Below the pieces are notes generated by a model. The model did no database searches. It had not been told where the DNA came from and saw nothing but the letters and a program-made list of their open reading frames with translations. From CAZYJD01 sp964647785 (lineage in GTDB: Bacteria; Bacteroidota; Bacteroidia; NS11-12g; UBA9320), in assembly GCA_964647785.1 (NCBI GenBank), contig CAZYJD010000066.1, positions 1 through 11,518 of the forward strand: DNA of 11,518 nucleotides, read 5' to 3'. The position numbers and the translations under genes were made by a program. Shown piece by piece: positions 7,029-11,518 of the stretch. The first letter of the stretch is position 1, and each line of letters starts with the position of its first letter.

Positions 7029-7234
7029 GACGATAGTTTTCTAACGAGTTGGATCAATATGCCTATGGTTACTATTATGCCCGCGCCAAGCATAAACCAG
7101 GGTCGTTCATTCTGCATTCGCTCATCCAACCAATTGCCCGCCCACATAGCTGCCAAAATGGTTGCTACCATTTGAATGGCGAGGCCTACATAGCCCAAAG
7201 CTGAGCCATTTTTATTGGTTTTATTTGGAGGCAT
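7025..7234 (-). CDS. atpZ: AtpZ/AtpI-family protein
   Basis: A 69-residue protein with two membrane helices (about 14-33 and 47-64). GYVGLAIQM, then GNWLDE, then a Pro-Phe-Gly spaced loop and a Gly-rich second helix are the hallmarks of the AtpZ family of small ATP-synthase-associated proteins. In alkaliphilic Bacillus, AtpZ works with AtpI and is linked to magnesium uptake for the synthase. I chose the ATG at 7234 over the one at 7291 because family members begin just before this point and the longer form would overlap the bactofilin gene by 71 bp; the shorter form still overlaps it by 14 bp. The stop overlaps the start of the next gene by 4 bp. Confidence 0.85.
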   Translation of the reverse strand: MPPNKTNKNGSALGYVGLAIQMVATILAAMWAGNWLDERMQNERPWFMLGAGIIVTIGILIQLVRKLSS

Positions 7235-7640
7235 CGACGGCTTTGGGAGCACTATCGGGCATTTCTGACGATTTACTTTTAGCTCCGGCATTCATGAGGC
7301 ATTGTCCGTTGAAAGAACCTCCTGATTCTACCACCAGTTTATTGGTTTGGATATCTCCTTTTACCTTGGCACTTGCCTTCAGATACAGGATGTCCTGCAC
7401 TTGTATATTGCCGATCACTTCACCGGATATATCGGCATTTTTCGCACTGATATCGCCTTCAACCTTGCCAGTAACACCAAGCACAAAGCGCGATTTGCTT
7501 TCAACAGACCCTTTTACCGTTCCGTCAAGCCGTATATCACCACCTGAGAACAGGTCGCCGCGAATTTGAGTTCCTTCTCCTATAACATTCAAGGCTCCTT
7601 GTGGTGGAGCGCTCCCTGTTTTGTCTTTTTTACCAATCAT
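7221..7640 (-). CDS. Bactofilin (polymer-forming cytoskeletal protein)
   Basis: A 139-residue bactofilin. The core (about 15-115) is a string of short beta-strand turns with regularly spaced Gly and hydrophobic residues (LNVIGEGTQIRGDLFSGGDIR, then GTVKG, GKVEGDI, GEVIGNI, AKVKGDI), the right-handed beta-helix that polymerises without nucleotide. A short polar N-terminus and a disordered Ser/Ala/Lys tail flank it. Bactofilins scaffold cell-wall enzymes at chosen sites on the membrane. The ATG at 7640 is preferred over 7691: it leaves 2 bp to the M23 gene instead of a 49-bp overlap and gives the usual short N-terminus. The M23 neighbour matches the bactofilin-peptidase pairs known from cell-shape systems in other bacteria. 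Confidence 0.92.
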   Translation of the reverse strand: MIGKKDKTGSAPPQGALNVIGEGTQIRGDLFSGGDIRLDGTVKGSVESKSRFVLGVTGKVEGDISAKNADISGEVIGNIQVQDILYLKASAKVKGDIQTNKLVVESGGSFNGQCLMNAGAKSKSSEMPDSAPKAVDASK

Positions 7641-7642
7641 AT

Positions 7643-8506
7643 TTAATTGTATAAGTAATTGCGAGGGTTCATTGGAACGCCTTTGTGCCAAAGCTCAAAG
7701 TGCAGGTGCGGACCAGTTGTTAGTTCACCAGAATTGCCAACCATGGCAATGGCTTCCCCAGCATGTACAAAATTACCTTCTTTTTTAAAATTGAGGGCAT
7801 TGTGCTTGTAAACTGAAAGCCAGTCGTCGGTGTGTTGCATGATGATCATATGCCCCGTTTCAGGTGTCCATCCACTAAACACCACCGTTCCGTCTAAAGT
7901 AGCTTTCACTGCTGTGTTCTTCCTGCTGATGATATCAATGGCAAAATGTTGATTTGCAGCGTTGAAGCTATCGGTAAGCAAACCTCTTAGCGGTTGGTGG
8001 AAGTGCAAAAACCCCCTTGCAGAACTTTTAAAAGCAATGATTGAGGGATCGTCCATCGGGTCTATGGACTCCATTTCGGCCTTGAGCGCTTCTTCCTCTT
8101 TCCGATACGGGTTGTTGAGTGAGCTGGCACCTGCCTGACCGTTCGTATCAGTTTCGAGTGCATTTTCTTCGGGCTCTCCTTTTAGTATACGTTCCACCGC
8201 CTCGGATTTTAGCCGCATGGTTCTGAGCGATTGCTCGAGGCTGTCGATTTTACTCAGTAAAACAATTTGCTCTTCTGGATCACTCAACGCACGGTACCCG
8301 GGAACGTATTCTTTGAGTGGCGTGTAAAAAAAGAGGGAAGCCGTGAGCATAAAAAATAGAACAAATACAACACTGAAGATCAGAAGTACGTTAAGTGGTG
8401 TGAGCACCAGCGAATAGCGAATCTCTAAATTGTCGTTGCGCCGAATTATGAGCCGGTAACGGTTTTTTATTCTGGTGCTGAGTGGAGCTTTATTTCGGGC
8501 TTTCAT
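7643..8506 (-). CDS. Membrane-anchored M23 family metallopeptidase
   Basis: A 287-residue peptidoglycan endopeptidase of the LytM/M23 type. A basic cytoplasmic N-terminus (about 1-35) precedes one membrane helix (about 38-60), so the rest lies in the periplasm. A short coiled-coil-like stretch (about 77-110) and a low-complexity linker lead to the catalytic domain (about 165-287). The zinc ligands H187 and D191 (HFAID) and H269 in GPHLHFELW (H267, H269) are intact, as is H235 in VYKH, so it should be active and not a degenerate activator. It is the first gene of the ten-gene minus-strand unit, starts at ATG 8506 and lies 2 bp from the bactofilin gene, which may localise it. The substrate crosslink is not predictable from sequence. 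Confidence 0.92.
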   Translation of the reverse strand: MKARNKAPLSTRIKNRYRLIIRRNDNLEIRYSLVLTPLNVLLIFSVVFVLFFMLTASLFFYTPLKEYVPGYRALSDPEEQIVLLSKIDSLEQSLRTMRLKSEAVERILKGEPEENALETDTNGQAGASSLNNPYRKEEEALKAEMESIDPMDDPSIIAFKSSARGFLHFHQPLRGLLTDSFNAANQHFAIDIISRKNTAVKATLDGTVVFSGWTPETGHMIIMQHTDDWLSVYKHNALNFKKEGNFVHAGEAIAMVGNSGELTTGPHLHFELWHKGVPMNPRNYLYN

Positions 8507-8526
8507 CTTTATTGCGGCTGAAAAAA

Positions 8527-8534
8527 TATTTTTG
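8527..8534 (+). promoter_or_regulatory. Putative -7 box for sprE
   Basis: TATTTTTG matches TAnnTTTG exactly and would start transcription near 8540, giving a leader of about 38 bases to the TTG start at 8578. I see no convincing -33 element at the normal 19-21 base spacing. It faces the minus-strand box at 8541-8548. Confidence 0.45.
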
Positions 8535-8540
8535 CAGATT

Positions 8541-8548
8541 CAAAGTTA
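8541..8548 (-). promoter_or_regulatory. Putative -7 box for the M23-bactofilin-atp unit
   Basis: On the minus strand this reads TAACTTTG, an exact match to TAnnTTTG. Transcription would begin near 8535, about 29 bases before the M23 ATG. No clear -33 box is seen. It is the only strong promoter-like match I found in the short gaps of the ten-gene unit. Confidence 0.45.
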
Positions 8549-8577
8549 TATAGCTAAGAGCAACTAAGTCCATTATT

Positions 8578-11193
8578 TTGAGAGTTTTTCGAGCACTGCT
8601 GATCGCATTTTTTTCTTTCCTACTCTTGCAGGCCGGTCCGGCACTTGCCCAAAAAAGTGACAAGCCCTGGCTCAAACGCAAATGGCACGACATGGTTTCT
8701 CGTTACAATGCTTACTTCCATGCGAGCTTGCGTTTGGATGAGGGGGTGGAAAGTTTACGCACTTCTGTTAAAGATGATTTCAGCCAAATAATCCCATTTG
8801 AGAATTACGGTGGCGAATCGGAAGCCAAAACGGTTGCAGATCAGATGGAGGAAGTAATGAAAAAATGTAGCCGCGTGATACAGGAGCATCCCAAAAACCG
8901 CTGGGAAGACGAATGTTTTTTCCTGATTGGTCAGTCGCATTTTTTTAAGTACGACCATTATGCGGCCATTGAAACATTTCAGTTTGTTTACGGTGAATAT
9001 CCAGAATCGCCGGTTCATCACCGGGCGCAGGTGTGGATCATGAAGGCTTATATACGTCAGGAGAATTACAACAATGCCGAGAGTATCTTAAGCTTGATTA
9101 AGCAGGAAAAAAACTTCCCCAAGGCCTATCCATTTGAACTCAATTCAACCGCCGGAGACCTCTATGCGAGGGAAGGAAAGTACACCTTGGCTGCTGAATA
9201 TTTAGAAAAAGCACTGCCCCTTGCAAGTAAGAGATATGAGCGTTATCGCATTCATTACATGCTGGGACAGATTTATTCTATTACGGGAGACTACCGAAAA
9301 TCATCAGAGAATTTCGATCGGGTTATTCGCCTCAATCCTCCTTATGAGTTCATCTTTCAGAGCAATCTAAACATTGCATCTCTGATTGAGAAAACCGGTA
9401 AAGCAACTGCCAAGAATGCACGCAAGCATCTCAAGCGGATGCTGCAAGACGATAAAAATATCGATTACTTTGACCAGATTTATTTCGAGCTGGCTCGGCT
9501 CGAAGAAAAATCGGGCAATGCCGATTTGGCCATTGAGGATTTCAATCGNNNNNNNNNNNNNNNNNNNNNNNNNNNNNNATTGGCAAACACCTATTTGTAC
9601 ATGGCGCGATACTTCTTCAACCTCCGTTCCTATGAAAAAGCACAAGCCTACTACGATAGTTGTTCATTTAATATCGATCCCACGCACCCTGAATATGAAT
9701 CGGTCATGGCACGTCAGGGGGTTTTAAGCGTATTGGGTGAAAACTTGAACACTTTGAGGGTGCAGGATAGTTTGCTGAAAATTGCGGAATTACCCCTTGA
9801 TGAAATTGCTAAGGTGGTTGAAAATCAAATCAGAAAAGAAAAATTGGAGGAGGAAAAACGCAAACAACAAAAGGAATTGAATGATCCTATGCCCTCCGTA
9901 CCTGGAGGTTTTCCGGGCCAGCAACCTGGTGGCATACCTGGAGGTGGCAGCGGAGGACAATGGTATTTCTACAATCAAGCAGCCGTTGCTACCGGATTTA
10001 CCGATTTTAGCCGATTATGGGGCAACAGAGACCATACGGATTTCTGGAGGGTCAATAGCAAAGCACGCGCGCTTACAAGACCACAACTGGGCGGAGGTGA
10101 TAAAGAAGAACCCAAAGCAGAGGAAACAGAAATCCTCACCTACAACGAAGAAACAGATAAGGAAAAACAGGAAATACTGAAAGACATTGATAAGGATAAA
10201 CAGAAGTATTACCGGCCCATTCCTTTAAGTCCCGCATCCAAGAAAGTGGCCAACGCAAAAATTGAACAGGCTTATTTTAAAACCGGTCAGATTTATCAAT
10301 TTGATTTGAAAGAATGTGCGCCTGCTGTATCCTACTACCAGAAACTGTTAAAGCGATATCCCGAAACTGATAAGGGTGCTGAAGCAACGTTCAATCTCTA
10401 TAAGTGCTACAAGGAAAATGATCAAAAGGCAGAAGCAGAGGCCATGGCTGATCAGCTCGCCCGAAAATACCCCAATACCACCTACAACGATATCGTAAAT
10501 AATCGTGATGTGGCAGTGAATTCATCAGACGATAAGAAAATTGAAGACCTATATCAGAAGTTATATGATGCCTGGCTTGAAGAACGCTATGAATGGGTGA
10601 TGCAGCAGAAACTTGCGTATGACAGGCAATATGCCGGCAATCCTTTTCAGGCGAGGTTTGATTACCTCTATGCACTCTGTGTTGCAAAAACTAAAGGTCT
10701 TGCAGAATATCTGGAATTGTTGAAGATAATCGTAGAAACCTATCCCGGAACGCCGGTTGCGAAAAAAGCCTCGGCAACCATCGATCTTTTCGCCGACCGG
10801 GAAAGGGCTGCAGCCGACACCATTGTCAGCGTTTTTTCAGCCAATGAAAATGAAGGTCATGCCTACCTGCTTGTGCTGGAGGGTGAAGTGAAAGGTGAAG
10901 AGGCACAAACAACCTTTTCCAACCACAACAGTAAAAACTTTCCTGATCAACCCTTGCGCGTGAAGCTCCTGTTGATTGACCGAACTGAGGCCATGATGGT
11001 TCAGGGCTTTGCCAATAAATCTGCAGCCGAACGATATTATGTAGATTTGCTGAAGGACATAGATTTGTTTTTGAAATTGGACATGAAGAAGCCTCAGCAT
11101 TTCTTCATTTCAGAAAGCAATCTCAAAGTGCTTCTGGGCGGTGTATCCATTGATGAATACAAAGCTTTTTTTGAAAAAACGTACATACAGTAA
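8578..11193 (+). CDS. sprE: SprE/PorW-family TPR protein (gliding motility, type IX secretion)
   Basis: An approximately 871-residue exported protein. A signal peptide (about 1-25, ending ALAQ) is followed by the N-terminal SprE/PorW pattern (KWHDMVSRYNAYFHA, then the IIPFENYG region), helical TPR repeats at about 110-143, 187-255 and 297-370, a Pro/Gly-rich linker (about 436-461), the family motif WYFYNQAAVATGF with WGNRDHTDFWR (462-493), a charged segment, and further TPRs at about 560-640. SprE and PorW are needed for SprB secretion and gliding in Flavobacterium and for type IX secretion in Porphyromonas, where PorW links motor rings to the translocon. The start is TTG at 8578; the only in-frame stop-free alternatives upstream are ATT or CTA. 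Unlike described SprE/PorW lipoproteins there is no Cys at the cleavage site. Thirty N bases (9549-9578) hide about 10 residues, and the frame is open on both sides. Confidence 0.88.
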   Translation: MRVFRALLIAFFSFLLLQAGPALAQKSDKPWLKRKWHDMVSRYNAYFHASLRLDEGVESLRTSVKDDFSQIIPFENYGGESEAKTVADQMEEVMKKCSRVIQEHPKNRWEDECFFLIGQSHFFKYDHYAAIETFQFVYGEYPESPVHHRAQVWIMKAYIRQENYNNAESILSLIKQEKNFPKAYPFELNSTAGDLYAREGKYTLAAEYLEKALPLASKRYERYRIHYMLGQIYSITGDYRKSSENFDRVIRLNPPYEFIFQSNLNIASLIEKTGKATAKNARKHLKRMLQDDKNIDYFDQIYFELARLEEKSGNADLAIEDFNXXXXXXXXXXXLANTYLYMARYFFNLRSYEKAQAYYDSCSFNIDPTHPEYESVMARQGVLSVLGENLNTLRVQDSLLKIAELPLDEIAKVVENQIRKEKLEEEKRKQQKELNDPMPSVPGGFPGQQPGGIPGGGSGGQWYFYNQAAVATGFTDFSRLWGNRDHTDFWRVNSKARALTRPQLGGGDKEEPKAEETEILTYNEETDKEKQEILKDIDKDKQKYYRPIPLSPASKKVANAKIEQAYFKTGQIYQFDLKECAPAVSYYQKLLKRYPETDKGAEATFNLYKCYKENDQKAEAEAMADQLARKYPNTTYNDIVNNRDVAVNSSDDKKIEDLYQKLYDAWLEERYEWVMQQKLAYDRQYAGNPFQARFDYLYALCVAKTKGLAEYLELLKIIVETYPGTPVAKKASATIDLFADRERAAADTIVSVFSANENEGHAYLLVLEGEVKGEEAQTTFSNHNSKNFPDQPLRVKLLLIDRTEAMMVQGFANKSAAERYYVDLLKDIDLFLKLDMKKPQHFFISESNLKVLLGGVSIDEYKAFFEKTYIQ
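9549..9578. other. Run of 30 unknown bases inside sprE
   Basis: Exactly 30 N lie within a TPR region of the SprE-like gene, corresponding to residues 324-334. The reading frame continues without stops on both sides, so the true missing length is probably a multiple of three, but a fixed-size placeholder cannot be excluded and the real number of residues is unknown. Confidence 0.95.
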
Positions 11194-11518
11194 TGCCAGA
11201 ACATAAACGGAGAAAAAAGAAAAGCAAAGCCTCTCGAATCATTCCGCGTCTGTGGAAGCTGGCAGCACTTTTTTTCTTTCTGTTCATCTTATTCATTTTC
11301 AGCCTCAAGCTCGGCTTATTAGGTGAAATGCCCGATATAGAGGAACTGGAAAACCCCAAGACCAAACTTGCTTCAGAAATCTACACAAATGATGGTCAGC
11401 AATTGGGCAAGTTTTACTACGATGAAGATCGCACCAATATTGAGTTTGCTGACCTGCCTGCACATATGATAGATGCCTTTGTCGCAACTGAAGATGCGCG
11501 TTTTTATCGTCATGCCGG
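11193..11518 (+). CDS. Class A penicillin-binding protein (PBP1A-like), N-terminal part
   Basis: The first 108 codons of a bifunctional peptidoglycan synthase, cut by the window end. A very basic cytoplasmic tail (KRRKKKSK at 5-12) and one membrane helix (about 23-42) anchor it. The periplasmic part opens with the usual LASEIYTNDGQQLGKFY segment and reaches the glycosyltransferase family 51 motif ATEDARFYRH at 98-107, where E100 is the catalytic glutamate that polymerises lipid II. The transpeptidase domain lies outside the window. The ATG at 11193 shares one base with the sprE stop (TAATG), so translation is probably coupled and the two are cotranscribed. The gene symbol (mrcA/ponA type) is left open because only the N-terminus is seen. 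Confidence 0.9.
   Translation, partial: MPEHKRRKKKSKASRIIPRLWKLAALFFFLFILFIFSLKLGLLGEMPDIEELENPKTKLASEIYTNDGQQLGKFYYDEDRTNIEFADLPAHMIDAFVATEDARFYRHA

Noticed and set aside
7235..7291. Longer AtpZ start at ATG 7291
   Set aside because: It would overlap the bactofilin gene by 71 bp and add residues not typical of the family; the ATG at 7234 fits better.
7641..7691. Longer bactofilin start at ATG 7691
   Set aside because: It would overlap the M23 gene by 49 bp and adds a stretch unlike bactofilin N-termini.
8490..8693. 67-codon minus-strand open frame across the M23-sprE gap
   Set aside because: It covers the antisense of the sprE signal peptide and the predicted promoters, and has no family features.
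11123..11365. 80-codon minus-strand open frame at the right edge
   Set aside because: Antisense to the end of sprE and the start of the PBP gene, both clearly coding on the plus strand.
1..11518. Mobile elements, CRISPR arrays, tRNA or rRNA genes, defence islands
   Set aside because: No transposase or integrase, no regularly spaced repeats, and no tRNA- or rRNA-like segments were seen; nearly all sequence is accounted for by core genes.

Overview
The window looks like a core chromosomal segment of a member of the Bacteroidota. Four things point there: an SprE/PorW-type protein of the gliding and type IX secretion machinery, an AtpB with a secreted, histidine-rich N-terminal extension, start sites without Shine-Dalgarno sequences, and TAnnTTTG-type promoter boxes. 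The sequence does not settle the class or genus; a gliding, flavobacteria-like relative is a reasonable guess.

Layout, left to right. (1) Positions 1-87 are a short regulatory region with a perfect 9-bp dyad and a TAnnTTTG box, followed by dinB (DNA polymerase IV) on the plus strand. (2) Between dinB and the convergent ATP synthase genes, a strong hairpin with a T-tract on the minus strand (1484-1510) ends the atp operon. (3) From 8506 down to 1529 on the minus strand runs a tightly packed ten-gene unit: a membrane-anchored M23 peptidase, a bactofilin, AtpZ, a four-helix AtpI-like membrane protein, then atpB, atpE, atpF, atpH, atpA and atpG. The genes atpD (beta) and atpC (epsilon) are absent and must lie elsewhere. 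The largest gap inside the unit, between atpE and atpF, holds a 12-bp hairpin followed by T-rich sequence, which may set the high relative output of the c subunit. (4) A 71-bp divergent region (8507-8577) holds two -7 boxes that point at each other. (5) On the plus strand, an SprE/PorW-family TPR protein (containing a 30-base run of N) overlaps by one base the start of a class A penicillin-binding protein that is cut by the window end.

Taken together, the right-hand two thirds combine cell-wall and shape functions (M23 peptidase, bactofilin, PBP1A), the gliding/secretion motor connector (SprE) and the proton-driven F0F1 ATP synthase, arranged around one divergent promoter region. I see no mobile element, CRISPR array, tRNA, rRNA or defence locus, and no wholly new system. 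The points most worth a second look are regulatory (the dinB dyad, the face-to-face promoters, the atpE/atpF hairpin) and protein-level (an SprE without a lipobox, the AtpB extension and its swapped Glu/His pair, the uncharacterised AtpI-like protein).
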